Assembly: GCA_022605955.1 (NCBI GenBank)
Contig: JAKCOZ010000009.1
Coordinates: 4,216,001 to 4,280,000 of the forward strand
DNA from: Rallus limicola
Lineage: Eukaryota > Chordata > Aves > Gruiformes > Rallidae
Direction of reading: 5' to 3'
Length of the DNA stretch: 64,000 nucleotides
The translations under genes and the position numbers were made by a program. Shown here piece after piece: positions 15,477-29,624 of this stretch (the stretch's first letter is position 1; every line of letters starts with the position of its first letter). The notes beneath the pieces were generated by a model. The model was given only the letters and a program-made list of their open reading frames with translations, was not told the origin of the DNA and ran no database searches.

Positions 15477-17614
15477 GCCCCCATCACCCCAAATCTGGGG
15501 TGCACATCAGGTGAGGTCCACGCTGGTTGGCAGCCTGGTCTGGTTTGCTGCTCTGAGTGATGATGCAGAGCATCCCAGTGCTTTTACACCTCTTCCCATC
15601 CCCCCGCGGACCACATCCCCCACCCCATGCCACACACCTCACTTTTCTATTTCAAGAGAAAAGGGAAAAAAAAACCAAGGCATGAGCCCATTCTGCTCCC
15701 TGGGAGCAGCAGGACTGAGCACCTGTAGCATTTGCACCCTGCAAGACAGCACGTGTCCCTGGGGAGGGAGGGATGGAAGGAGGGAGACACAGCCTGACAG
15801 TGCTGGGAACAGTGTCCAAACCTTCCCCAAGTGAATCAGCAGCATTTCACTACCAAAGCCCTGATCCTCATTCAATTAAAAGCCAAGGAAGGTCCTTAAT
15901 CCTTTCCATTATGAGCCAGTAATAGCTGGTTCTTTGCAGAGGAGCGGGAAAGGGAGGCACCTTACGGTCCCCAGCCACCGGGGACACAGTGACAGAGCGT
16001 GTCTGCCCAGCACAGTGACTGGTGCTGGGAAGAGCGTTTGGATACCAAGGCTGATGGGTCCCGATGTGACCTGGAGAGTCCCTGTTTTGGCAGCTGCAGA
16101 GGTAAATGAGGGAACCCACAGGGTAAGTGCTGCGGAGAATGGTCTTCAGCACTCTCAGCAGCATCTCCCATCCTTCCCCCCACACCATTAAGATCCAGGT
16201 GGTGGATCAGGAAATCCCAGACGCCGTGTGGACCAGTTCCATCCTTCTGGTACAGACATCCCAACAGACCCAACCAGAGACCAGACTTTCTCACTGGCTC
16301 CTAGCACGGCATAACTGGAGCTCCTACTGCCAATTGCTGCAGGCACCAAGGGATGGGGAGATGGGATGTGGCCCCAGCCCTGGGGTTTTGCAGAAAGACA
16401 GTTGTTAACACAAGAAAGAAGGCTGGGGACAGGCTGGTGGTGCCAGCCACTCCATGCAGCGATGGGAGCAGGCAGCAGCTGCCTAGCATGATAAAGGCAG
16501 GAGAGCCAACCACGGCACCAGGCAGGGAAAAGAAAGGAAAAAAAAAATCACCTTTCCCACTATATTCAATTAAGCCTGGGCAATAAGCACTGTAGTTAAG
16601 AGTCTAATCCCATTGATACACAAGAAGCAGCCAAGAAGCATTCTTTTTTTGGTCTGAGCTCCCGAGTGGTTCCATCCTGTCTACTTTCCCACCGAAGCGG
16701 CAGGATCCTGATGCCACCATCTCCTTTAGGAAGAGGAAAGCCAAGCCTTTGCCATGAACTCTTTCCTTCCCACTGCAGTCTGGGTTTCACAGGCCACAAA
16801 CACTACCCTGCACCCCCAGGAAGGGCGGATGGAGCGGGGATGAGAAACCTGAAGACTAGCAGCACAGTTCCTCCACCCAGGATTAAGAACAGCCTTCCTG
16901 CTCCACAATGAAACATGCTGATGGAAGCATGTTTCCCCATCACAAGCCATCCAATCTGTCTCTCACAGAGCAATCCCACTCCACAAGGCTCTGGGAGATC
17001 TGGGAAGCAGGATATAAAAACATTCCCAGTGCAACAACGCCAAAATTGATGCTGAAATTAGGCCAGGAACAGAACTGGCTTGGTTGCTCGTAGCCCGTAA
17101 ACTAAAAAGCACGTACCACAGCCAGTCACCCTCAGCAATATCCCACTGCCTCATCACTGGTAGCTTTTTTCCCCTCCTGCTTCCAGCTTTGCCCCTGTGT
17201 TGCTCCCCACATACCCCAAGGGCTCAGGCATTGGCAGCTTCAAGCTGCAGGAACCCAGCCCAGCCGTGCCCCACTTTGCAGCACAAATACAGAAGATCTC
17301 AGCTCCCTGTCGCGCACCAAAACGCTGTCCCAGCTGCCAAGGGGGTCTGAGCCCAGCTCCAGGGCTTCCCAACGCCACTGCCCACAAAGCTTTGCTCTCT
17401 GCAAGGGGTTGTACATCCAGCCCAGAGATGGGACCAGGCCCTAAAAGCTCCCTTTGCCCAGAGACTCGTGTCTGGACTCCCCATCTCCTGCCCAAACCGG
17501 ATGGACTGATCCCATCTCCATCACAGCATCTCACAGGCTTCCAGGAAATACCATCTCCAGCTCTCCATCCCCATGCTCAGCTGCCCCCAGAGACGCCAGC
17601 ACAGCACTACTCAC

Positions 17615-17796
17615 ATTGTACAGGACTGTGGTCCACCCTTCCATGGTGATGCACTGGAAGACGGTCAACACAGCGAAGAGGATGTTGTCGAACTGCGTGA
17701 TCCCATCGTTGGGACCAATCCACTCCCGGCACTCATATCCTGGGGGGCAACCCTGCACCCCACACGGATGGGGGGGGTCCAGCTCCTCCAGTTCAC
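17615..17796 (-). CDS. CACNA1E: CACNA1E coding exon 6 (repeat I pore loop)
   Basis: 182 nt encode the end of Gly257 and residues 258-317. The turret contains three cysteines (268, 273 and 279) in PCGVQGC and GYEC that are expected to form disulphides, then the pore helix [20 protein letters not shown]. Glu309 in TMEGW is the repeat-I member of the EEEE ring that gives calcium selectivity. The first turret residues (ELEEL) differ from mammalian ILEGF as I recall it, without a length change. The exon ends at phase 0 before GTGAGT. Confidence 0.96.
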
Positions 17797-18049
17797 CTGC
17801 GAGCAGACAGCAGAGAGCCAAAAAGGCAGAGGTAAGAGAGAGGCAGGGGACAGGCAAAGGGACGAGTCTGAAAGCATGGGACCCAGCTGGGACCAGCCCT
17901 GGCTGCACACTGGGATATCCTGAATGCAACCGGGCGATGCCTTGGCATACACAAAGCGAATCACAGCATCCCCACAGCCCCAGGCACCTTGCAACAGCAG
18001 CTCCCCACAGCTGTTCTCCACAGTGTGGGCACAGAGCCCTTCTCCCCAC
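17797..18049 (-). other. CACNA1E: CACNA1E intron 5
   Basis: The shortest intron seen, 253 nt, with a GTGGGG donor and a CTCGCAG acceptor. It is rich in short CTCT/CCTGTCCC runs; nothing else is recognised. Confidence 0.88.
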
Positions 18050-18202
18050 CTGAATTGTTTGTGTAGCAGGCTCGGTGCAGCTTCCCACTGTAGAATTCCA
18101 GGCCGATGATGGCAAACATGAGGATAGCAAAAAAGAGCAGCAAGCCGATCTGGAGGAGAGGCACCATGGCCTTCATGATGGATTTCAGCACAATTTGCAG
18201 GC
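18050..18202 (-). CDS. CACNA1E: CACNA1E coding exon 5 (IS5)
   Basis: 153 nt encode the end of Ser206, residues 207-256 and the first base of Gly257. It holds the S4-S5 linker ([12 protein letters not shown]) and helix S5 (about 219-243, [19 protein letters not shown]), then the start of the extracellular turret ([10 protein letters not shown]). The NNS tripeptide is a possible N-glycosylation site. The donor is GTGGGG, weaker than those of the other introns. Confidence 0.96.
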
Positions 18203-19138
<936 letters not shown>

Positions 19139-22100
19139 TCACACCAGGCTGTGGGCAACCATGAGGGCAGGTACAGAGGTTCAACACATCCCAAAAGTCA
19201 CGTGCCAGCGAGCCCCTGCTTGATGCTGGCATCAAAACTCATAGACCACTCTGGCCAGCCAAAGCCACCCAGGGGCCACTAAATCCTGGCAGCCACCAAA
19301 CTCTCCATGCACCAGGACGGCTGGGCACAGCCTCACACCACAGTGCAGGTCATCACCCGTGGCACACAGTCGATGCTGTGGATGTTGTGCTCATCGCAGC
19401 TGCACAGGGATGGCAGGTGGCACACAGACTGGAGATGGTACCTCAGATATTGAGGGGGGTGTTGCTCCCCTGACAGCCACCCATGCTTCCCTGGCAGCAA
19501 TTCCAGCTGTAAGCTGCTCTAGGGGTTTTTTTTTCCCCACACATGGAGGTCCCTTAGAGTCCCACCTCTGGGATTGCTCAGAACAAGCAGAGAACCTCAC
19601 ATGCATTCCAAAACCTATAGTAGTAAAAGTCTGATGACCTTGGAAGGCAACCAGCAGCACGGGAAGGACTCCAGAGGCTTTCTTTTCAAACACAAAAGAG
19701 TTCTTTTTCCAGAGCCCATCTCTGGAAAACAAATTGGGGCAGAAGGGAACTGGTGCACAGTGAGCCCAGCAGTAGAAATACTCAGGGCACCAGGACCTGC
19801 TGGGGGGACAGGGAACGGTGCAGCTTGGGGATGCCAGCAGAGCTGTGGGAGCAGAGACAGTGGTGCCAGAGCTCACGGCCTCGTATCCCACCTGGGCTCA
19901 GTCCCCAGGTGCTGGGCGAGGAGGAGGAGGGAGGGCTGCAGTAGGGGAGCAGGGGATGGGAGAGGCGTGGATGGGGAGGAGAGTGGGACAGAGGGAGGCA
20001 GCAACCTCAGGGCTGTTTGCAGCAATCCAAAAACCGACGGAAATTGGGTCATTGTTCCACTAATTCATCTAATTACAGGCCAGAGCAGCTCTCTGGCGCG
20101 CTGAGCAATTAGCACTCTTTCTCTCCCCCTCTCCCTGAGGTACCACAGGTACCAACCTGCCCCTCCAGAAAGGCGGCTGGGTTTCCTAGGATACCCCAGC
20201 AGCAGAAATGCTCTGGCACCAGCAAACCGGGTTGTTTCAACCACCTCTCCCTTGCCTCCTCTTCCTCCCTCCCTCCCTCCCTCCAAGGGGTCAGCCACAA
20301 AACCCCAGCAGCAGTGGGGATGCATCGCCCCAGCATCACCCACTGCTCCCCACGTATCAGGGATCTTTCACCCTCAGCAGTACTTTCTCTTTCCCCCCCA
20401 TTGGCACAGTCAGTCCTCACACCCCAGCCCTTGATGGGAGAGCAGAAAAGGGACATAATTAAGTCAGAAGCACCCAGAGGCTGGGGAGAGCTGTGTTGTT
20501 AAATTGGTTGTAAGATCAAAATCAATAAGTATGATAAAGCACAGCCACTCAGCAGCACGTGGGAGAGAGCAGAGCACAGGCGCTTTCATCTCTTTCATAC
20601 AATCTGTCAGCAAGAGCGGGGCAACCCAGCGCACCCCAGAACGCCAACACAGAGTGCTCAACACCATGCTGGAGACCCCAAAACCCTCCATCAGCTTTTG
20701 CTCCTCACATCCTGATGCCTGACATCCAACCAGCCTCCCGAAAAGGGCAGGGGAGAAGCATTCGTAGCCCCTGAGCTGACTCCAGGCAGGACTGAGCATC
20801 TCCAGGAAACCAGGGATGCTTCAGGGCTGGATGCAGGCTCCAGCCCTTCTACTGAGGATTCACCATCACAAGCCCAGTACCGTGAAGAGCCCAACTGGAA
20901 GGGTCCCGACAGCAGAGCATATCGACAGCTCTCTCCCACCACAGAGCCGCAGGGACTGTGGTCCCTACAGAGCCAGGCAGTGATGGAGGTGGAGCCGTGG
21001 CTGCTCCCAGCCCCACCGCACATCTCCTCCCCGGGGCAGGACCATCCCCGACCGCCCATCGCAGCGGAGGGGAGCCGAGCACCCCGGCTGCTGAGTCCTC
21101 CGCTAACCCAGATTTGTTTGAAGGGCTCGGGAGCCGCCGCGCTGAGCCTTCAGGCAAGGTACGGGCGATTCCAGGGCACCGCTTCCCAGCGCTCTAAATT
21201 AGCTGCTAAGAATGGGACTCCTCTGTGGCAAGGTGACATGCTCCTTGTCCTCGCTAGGGGACAAGGGACATCGTGAGCTCTTTCGGAAAGAGGTCTGGAC
21301 AGATCACCAGGGCAAGGTGATTGCACTGCAGGGGTGTCCCCTCAAACCAAAGGCAGAAACAACCCACCACTACGAAACAGATGCCTGAGCATCTTTTTGC
21401 AGGCACAGCCACAGCTCCCGGTGAGGGGGGGGATGCGCTGGGAGCACACGCTGCTGGAGTTGCTCCTGGGAAACCCATCCATTCCAGAGCACCAAGGTGC
21501 CCCAGAGCCTCTGATCAGAGTCCGAGCGGATCTGGACCACCTTGAGATGGGTGGAGGGGACTAGGAAAAGCCAAGCAAGCTTCCAGACATGCTAGGGTGG
21601 CTTCTGTCTGCCTTGCCCAAGGCTCTTCAGTGGCTCTAAATAAGAGCCATCACCTCTCCCTGAGAGCCAGGCTTCACTAGTACGTGCAGACACCACCACC
21701 ACGGCACCACTAATATTAAACACAACACCCAAAGCACGCTCTCCAGCTTTGGACTGCAGCATCTCACCTGAGAATTGCTTAGCAACCCTTCAAAGCATGC
21801 CCTTTCCCCTCTCCCCCTGCCCTCCCACCCCTCAAGCCACGCAAATCACCCAGCACATCACCCAGTACCATCACTTTTCGATTCACTGACACGTGTGAAG
21901 GTGTCTTACATCTCCTCAGGCTGATGCAAGACACCTTGGACGATGCCCCTTGGACACGGGGCAGCAGCTCAGGTATCTCTCTAGAACAATTTCAACCCTT
22001 TCCCAACGCTTACAATATCCACGTCTGATGTGCTAATAATTATTCTTTATTTTTAGGCAAGGACCCAAACTAAAATTACATCTCACCATCCAAGTTATTT

Positions 22101-22271
22101 GAAAAAGCTGCCAGATTGGGCTATAAAAATCCCAGTGATCTCATGCTTTTCATCATATGTACTGGAGGAAAAAAAAGAAGGGTGGAGGGAGGGGGGAAGG
22201 GAGGGGAAGAGAAAAAGTGAAGGCGTTTTTATAGGTCACCCAGGCAAAGGGGTGAGTTTTACTTCTTCCGA

Positions 22272-22293
22272 GGAAAGGGGGGGGGGGGGGGGG
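22272..22293. repeat. poly-G run
   Basis: A run of about 17 G inside purine-rich sequence in intron 3, followed at 22446-22480 by A runs. Confidence 0.9.
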
Positions 22294-22340
22294 GAAGAGG
22301 CTTCAGGTGAAGAAAAGAGCAGAGGAGAGCTATTGGAAGG

Positions 22341-22383
22341 ATGCAAATGAGAGAGGAGGCAGGATGGGAAATATATGCTAATC
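22341..22383. promoter_or_regulatory. octamer-type POU sites
   Basis: A perfect octamer ATGCAAAT (22341-22348) and a variant ATGCTAAT (22376-22383) lie within 43 bp in an AT-rich part of intron 3. Confidence 0.3.
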
Positions 22384-25088
22384 CCCAAAGTATAATTGAA
22401 TAGTGAGCAATCACCGGCAGACAAAAACATGTTTCCAGAGAATTAAAAAAAAAAAAAATAATGGAAAAAAAAAAAAAAAAACCACCAAAACCCCCGGTGC
22501 TTTGTGTTTGCAACCAGGACGATGAGTTTCTGTTATTTATTTACAGGCTGGGGAGTGAAGGGGGCGAGCTCCTGCCGGGCGCAGCGCACCTGCGGGCTGC
22601 CGGGGCTGGCTGCCGGCAGAGCAGAGCGCTGCTGCTCAGCGCTGCTCAGCCCCTGGGCATCTCTCCAGCTCGCAGCAGCGGCTGAGCAAAGCTCACGCCC
22701 ACGCCGCCCGCTGAAGACCTGGCACCTATGGATTTCTGGATTTCTTTTCCCAGGGGTGAGAAAGAAAGAAAAAAAAATTTAAAAAAAAAAAAAAAAGGAA
22801 AAAAAATTTTAAAAATAAAAATAATCGTTATAAATTAATAAATAATCCCATTTAAAGTGACTCTCTGGCTCTTTAGGGCTTTAGCAGAATAAACCGTGAG
22901 CAACGCTTGATGCCCCTGCCCACACAAAGCCAGCACTGAATTCGGGTGCTATCGCTCCCCACAGCATCCCACTGTCACCACAGCACCCACCGTGCTTCTG
23001 CTGTACCAGGGGGCTGCACGTCGCACCCGCTCCCGTCCCCACCATCCCACAGGGAGCTGCACTGGCAGCCCTGAAGCATCAGCCCATGGGGACAGCTCAT
23101 GCAGCTTGGGCTTTGTGCTAGGGACCTCCCGAGCCATCACCCCCCAATTCATCCCCCTACCCCAAATCCCAGCATCCCTCCACCGCTTCTGCTGGGTGAG
23201 GCACGTGCAGACAAGCTGACCCAGGAAAGGGCAGCTCTGGGGTGCTGGAAGGGATAGGCTGAGACAGACTCAAAATCTGGGGCAGGGAGGGTGCTGGCTG
23301 GCTGGCTGGCGTGCAAATTAATATTTATAATTAAGTGGAAAGGCCCCCAAGGGCCTGCACTGCCACCCGACTCTGTGAGGGAGACTACTTCATAATTAAT
23401 ACACTGGTCAAACAGCTCATGGAAAGTAAGTTACCTGATGAATTTACCCCCTTTCTGCTGGTGAACTGCCCCCCCTTTCCCCCCACCAGCCCCTTCTGAC
23501 ACATCCCTGAGTAACAGGATGCTCTCTGGAATCCTGGTGGGATTGAGTCGCCCACCCTGAGGATGCTCCAGCTTTAGGGCTGCCAAGGGATGGGGACACA
23601 AACCAGGTCTGAGCCTTGCTCTGGGCACAGCTCAGAGCAACCTCCAAGCCTCCATCATCTCCACTTGGTCTTTCTAGGTTTCGGGGCCGTGACACAAGTG
23701 GATTGCAGCACTGCAAAGCTGCTGACCCCACCTTTTTTCCCAGCAGCTTCAAGAGCCCCAAACTGGCACCAGCGACTCCCCACGAAGGTGTGATGAGGGT
23801 GAATACAAAATCTGCCTTCACCAGCCTTCGGTCTGGATGGGGTGGGGGGGATGAAATGCTCTCCAGGCTGTTTCTTCCTGGGGAAGCTCTCAGGTTTAGT
23901 GCCTGAGGGAGCATCCCCACCCCACACCCTGTGTTGGCCAAACCCCACACCTCCCTCCCAACCTCCAGCCCCTGCAATGTCTCTCAGAGGATGCAGGATT
24001 TGTCAGGGAGGAGCGAAGATGCTGGTGAAATTGCATTTTCCCAAACAGGACCTGGTGGAAACCTAAAGTCGCTGCCAGGAGGCTACAGAGCTGGTCCTGC
24101 AAAGGCCAGCACAGCACAGGTGACCACGTACCACAATGGCAGCTGTCTAAACTCACGTCAAAGGAGAGATCCCAGACCCCCAGAGATATCCAACCCAAGC
24201 CTGGGTGGGCGATAGCACCTCCCCACATGAAGATGTGGTGGAAAAGAACCTTTCCCCTTCCCTCAAAGCCAGGCAGCCAGCCTTCTACCCCACAACTCCT
24301 CTCCTGGAGTGAGGTCCATGGAGGTGCAAAGACATGGCACACAGGGACACTGCCGTTTGGCCCAAGGCTTTATCCCACCATCATCCCAGCCTAGGAGCTC
24401 TGCAGTGGTGTCGGGGGGTGGGGGGTGGAGGCAATGCCCCCAGGTACCAGCAGCCACGTGGGAGGGACTGACTCACTCCAAGAAGGATGGGACAAAGCAT
24501 GTGAGCAGCACGTGAGCCGGATCCTGCGCTGGAGAAAAGCAGGATGCCCGTCTCCCCCACGGCCAAAGCCATGGGTCTGCCTGCCTGGGGGTCACCCTGT
24601 GTCCTCCCCACTGCCTGTCCTCTGCAGCACAGAGCCTTGTCCCTCACCCACCCCATTCCCTCACCAGAGAGACAGCGCTGCCCTTTGTACGAGGTGCCGA
24701 TGTCAGGCACGTCCCATTGCCGTGGCATATGGCACATGAATCATTCACAAAGCTGGGGGATTAATTATTCATCCAAACGAAAGACCAAACACTTTACTAA
24801 TTGTCCTGGAAGGAAAGAGCTGGGAAGGGGGTGGGAGATAGGGCAGGCATCAGGTTGGAGACCGGCACCATTCATGAAAGGAAAAGAAGGGAAAAGCCGT
24901 CTTTGTCTGGTGTGATCAAAGCACTGCTCCGCTTTGGACTCGGGGTTGTCTCTTTACTGGTTTATCCTACAGGACAAGAGTCCTTCCAGCAGTACAGGCT
25001 CCAGAAGGGCAATCGTGGCAGGATGGATGCTAGGCTTTGGCTCTGACCTAACACCTCTTGTCCATGCCTCACATCCGCTCCCCCAGGC

Positions 25089-25150
25089 TTCTTCGCCTGG
25101 CTCAGAGATGAACACTGCACAGAAAGTTCATCTCTGAACCAGGCAAGGGA
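25089..25150 (-). other. 19-bp-stem inverted repeat in intron 3
   Basis: Arms 25095-25113 and 25126-25144 are reverse complements with one difference and enclose a 12-nt loop. In the CACNA1E-sense transcript the one difference becomes a G-U pair, so the 19-bp stem is unbroken. The plus-strand RNA could extend the stem by about five weaker pairs. No function is assigned; a small-RNA precursor or simple foldback are both possible. Confidence 0.75.
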
Positions 25151-26687
25151 AGCTCTAGACCTCCAAGACCAAAAAGACCACCTAAGACATGCAGAGCTCG
25201 TGTTGCATAAGGTGCACCGAGTACCAGGGGCCAAAGCATCCTCACCTCTGCCAAGGGGGAGCCCAAGGAGAACCACAAAAAGGGCACCACCAGGCACCTT
25301 CCGGGCCTGTCATCCCAAAATCCAGGCAGCACCACTATCAGCAACAACCTAACCACATTTGAGGCAGGGCTCAGGAGTGCTGCTTGCCTTTGAGGTGAGA
25401 GGACTCTGGTTTTAAGCCATCAGGGCTCACAGAGCAGGGCAGGGGTCAGCGCCTGTCTGGTCAGCTCCAGCTTCATTAAGGGCACGGACTGCAATCGCTG
25501 GTTCCCACCTTCCCTCTGCCACACTCTACCCCACCAAAATAATCACTCAACGACAACCACAGCACCCAGAGGCTTCAACAAAAGGCACTGAAGGTGTAGC
25601 AGCTGTTATTAAACCCTCCCAAAAATCCCCGGCACCAGGTCTTCCTTTGAGTGACGCTGCTCTCAGTTACCCTTTCCCAGCTCCCGAGCAGCACAGCTTC
25701 ACAAGGGCCTCTTGATTTGCATTTGGATTCCTTTTTCCCCCCCCTCCCTGTTGTTAGAAGCGTTCCCCCACCCCTTCACCTCTCCTGCAACGTGTTATTG
25801 TATTACTGCTGCCACTGCTATTAAAGAAGAAAGAGCCAGCGAGGTGCGGTGATGCTCAGGCATTGGAGTGTGTAAAGCACACACCCACCTGGGTACTGGC
25901 AGAGGGAGTTTAACCCTTCTTTCTCCATGTAAGCCCTTCAAATATGGTGTAGGACAAGGCCAGGCTAGTGTAGGGTCCTCTATTAATTATTCTAACCACA
26001 CTCAGGGAGAAGTTGCTGATGGCTCCTCCAACTTCTTCCTATTGGACCACTGATTAAGAGGTCCCCAAGCTCCCACTGCCCCTTCTGACCATTTCTGAGC
26101 AGTTTTCCCCTTTTTGTTCCAGGACCCTGCATCAAGCAGGTCACAAGTCCAGCTCCAGGATACAGAGCCAGCTCTGGTTCATGCACAAGCAAGGTGAGCA
26201 TCCCCAAGCCCCAGGAGAAACACAGACTTTCCCATCCCCCAGCTGTACCTTGGAAGGAGGGAAGGTATTTTACACATGTTTTTGGAGGAAAAAACCCAAT
26301 ATTTGTAGATGAGGGAGAACAGGCTGGGCTTTTTTCAGACAGCCACAATGATTTGGAAACCACAGGTTATAAACAGAGCAGGTTTACAAATGTGACTATT
26401 AGTTCCCCAGTGGAAGCTTTAGCATCAGGGAGTTTTAGGTGGGCGTTGATTTCCACTGAGATGAAGTATCTGGATTTATTGACACAAGAAGCAACCACCA
26501 GTTGAACCAAAGTCAGTGCCATCCATTCCTGCACGGGGTCTCAAGAGGCTGCTCATGGCAGTAGCCCCTCGTTAGGCTAATTTGCACCAGGAAGAGAAAT
26601 CCTGCCGCTCACCAAAACCCCGATGTGGGGTCTTGGGCTGTGATCCCACCTCTCCCATCAGACTCATGGCAAAAAATAAGTCACAGA

Positions 26688-27070
26688 ATCACAGAATTGT
26701 AGGGGTTGGAAGGGAGCTCCAGAGATCATTGGGTCCAACCCTCCCTGCCAAAGCAGGGTCCCTAGGACAGGTCACACAGGGAGGCATCCAGATGGGGCTG
26801 GAATATCACCAGAGAAGGAGACTCCACACACCCCTGGGCAGCCTGTCCCAGGGCTCACTCACCCTCACTGGGAAGAAATTCTTCCACATATTGGTGCAGA
26901 ACTTCCCATGCTCCAACTTGAGGCCATCGCCCCTTGTCCTGTCCCCACAGACACTGAGCTGGCCATTTCCCCCTGTGTCCCACCCTTCAGCTATTGATAA
27001 ACACTGATCAGATCCCCTCTCAGGCTTCTTTCCTCCAGGCTGAACAGCCCCAGGTCACTCAGCCTTAAAG
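26688..27070 (-). mobile_element. CR1 LINE 3' end
   Basis: Begins AATCACAGAATTGTAGGGG on the plus strand. It is closely similar to the copies at 8.66 and 44.20 kb, including the block CATCGCCCCTTGTCCTGTCC. Confidence 0.9.
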
Positions 27071-28046
27071 TCCAGAAGAGTAATAATGCTGTGTCACACT
27101 TGGAGGGACAAGGACCAGCAAGTGCGATGCTGGGTCCACCAGGGAAGGGAGTAGGTCCTGCTCTTGTGGATAATCCCCTCTGGTCCATCACCATGGGCTG
27201 CATCAGCACCCCAAACCAGCCAGCACACCCTGAGGCAAGCACTACCTCACACCTCACAACTTCCCCTCCAGTGCCGCCACAGTCTCCTCCCAAAAACATC
27301 CCAGGAACCATGAATCCTCACAAACTGGATAGCCTCTGTGTCCAGACACTCACATATTAACCAAGTGTAAAGTTTTAGTCTGTGAAGAGGATCCCAAACC
27401 CAGCAGTCACCTGCACACATCCCCCGTGCAGACTTCACCACCTGCCTTATGCAGCCGCCACGGTGCAAACCCCTGAGCGCAAACCTTCTCCTGTAAGCCA
27501 CTGGTGAGGCATTTGCCAGCTGAGGGTTGTTTGCTGGAGAAATTGGCCAATAATTCAGCAGATCAAACAGGTGAGAGTCTCTCTTGTGCGGGAGGTTTGG
27601 CCCTGGCGCTGAAGGACGGCGGCTTCGTCAGCGCCACACACCAAAAATGAAGCAAAAGCTGTACAGCGCAGAGGAGACTTGGGACTGGCCAATCCCCCAG
27701 CAACCCCAGAACGGGTCTGGGATGTCTCCTCCACCCATCAGACCATAGAATTCACCCTGAAAAGCCCGGTGAGCCCACACCAGTGGGTAACATGGCATTT
27801 CTTGGAAAGGCTTTTGTCCTGCTGGAGCAGGCATCAGGACGCGAGGAGGATGACGGCAGCAGAGCAGACGCCGGAGGGCTGCGCCCCATAGCCATCGGTG
27901 TTAGGGGGGGACCTGGGTACCTCCCACCAGCATGGCCAGCACGGCACTAACAGCCCTTCACGGCCAATTGATTCCCTGGCACGGGGCCCGGCGCAGCACG
28001 GCGCTGAGCGGGGCTGGCGAGGCTCTCTGAGTGAGTAATTGCCGAG

Positions 28047-28059
28047 CGCTGACTCAGCA
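28047..28059. promoter_or_regulatory. AP-1/MARE-like site
   Basis: CGCTGACTCAGCA matches the TRE-type Maf recognition element at 12 of 13 positions. It sits in a GC-rich, CpG-bearing patch (27.93-28.08 kb) in intron 3, next to a TAATTG homeobox-type core. Confidence 0.35.
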
Positions 28060-29624
28060 CCGGCTCCGTTACAGTCAGCCCACAGGGAGGGCAGGGAGAG
28101 GTCTGTGGAGAACCTCCCCTCAACCTCCCAGCCCAGTGCTTCCCCTTGGCCCAAGCCCCAAAGGATGCCAGGGCCAGGGGAGATCTGATGAGCATTTCCC
28201 GGCCACCCTCTACGCACTCAGCCCAGCGCTCAACCGGGACATACCCCCTCCCTGCTACCAGAGGGGTGACCCGTGCCCCACGCCGTCCCTAGTGATGCAC
28301 CGGCCTTCACCCAGCCCAGGAGCTGTGCCTGGCTCTCTCCTCACAGCACTGAGCCTCCCCTCAGAGCCACTCTGCAGATGCCAAAGAGCCGGCAGCACCC
28401 GCTGCCTGGCGAGAACCACCACCAGCAGCATGCTCAGGCACATAACCTTCACATGCAGAGATCATCCCACTCCCCAGCAAAGCCAAACAGGTACATATTG
28501 GATCAAGGGAGTTGGAATGTTCCTGGCTATGTTGTTCTCACACTTTCTCTCAAGCACAGCCCCAACCCACCAGCGCCACGTCCCTGGCAGCACTGGGCTC
28601 AGCATCCTCCTTCCCCCTCTGAACACCCAAACTGGTGCCACATCCCACACAGTGCAACCACACAGAAAAGGCTGCAAGCCAAGAGGTATGACTGTGCAAC
28701 CACGAGAGACCCCAGATACCTTGCTTGGCTCCCGTGCCTCAGTTTCCCAGCCAGCCCTACGGCTGCTCTGCACCCAACTGAGCTCACCCAAAGTGCTCAG
28801 AGGTGCCCAGACACCATCTGTTGGTACATATCAAACCGGCTCCTCTGAACAGGGGGTTTCCATCAGCATGCAAAAAGCAACGGCCACAATCCAGGCACCC
28901 CTGCCCTCCACGAGGGGCCGGGGGAGAGTATCACCCTGGGAGGGTTCTGCTCAAGCCGACTGCCGCCATTGGCTAGTACAAGCCCAAACATCCCTGTTCT
29001 TTTCTATGTCACCAGCACAGGACTCAAATCTGGGCCATGTCTGCGGCAGGTGACACCACCAGTGACACAACCAGCACCTGTGAAGCTCCGCTCAGTACCA
29101 CCCCCAGTGTTGCTGCAGCACGCTGGAATGCTGAGCGAGCATCACCTGGGGAAACAGCCCCAACCCAGACCTCATTCCCAAACCCCCAGCACCTTGCCAA
29201 GGCTAGGAAGCGCTTGGGAAGGCAAGAGGAGAGGAGAGTTTTTCCCCCCACTTTGGGGTCTTGGACATAGATCTCTCCCAAACCATGTCCAGTTGCTCAT
29301 CAGACTGGACCCTCACCCATCCCCACCTCACCCTATGCCCAGATGGGTGATTGATACAGGAACCAGCTGAGGGAAGATCAATATGATGCCTTCAGAGCCC
29401 AATCCTGCTTGCCCAATGGGGAAGCGTGTTCCTCCATCAGCTACCCACAGCAAAGCCAACACAGGAGCCTTCAGCACAGCGGCCTCCAAGGCAGGGAACC
29501 ACCATCCCCTCCCTTCATTGGGATGATGAAACATGAATGACAACAGCAAACCAGGGCCTTGCCCTGCACCCTGGAGCTTGTGTCCCCAGCAGGATGAGCC
29601 CCCAAACCCAACTGCCCCACTCAC

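Noticed and set aside
28031..29053. 340-codon plus-strand open frame
   Set aside because: Antisense to CACNA1E intron 3, rich in Pro, Ser, Thr and His, with no domain, and explained by GC-rich sequence poor in stops.
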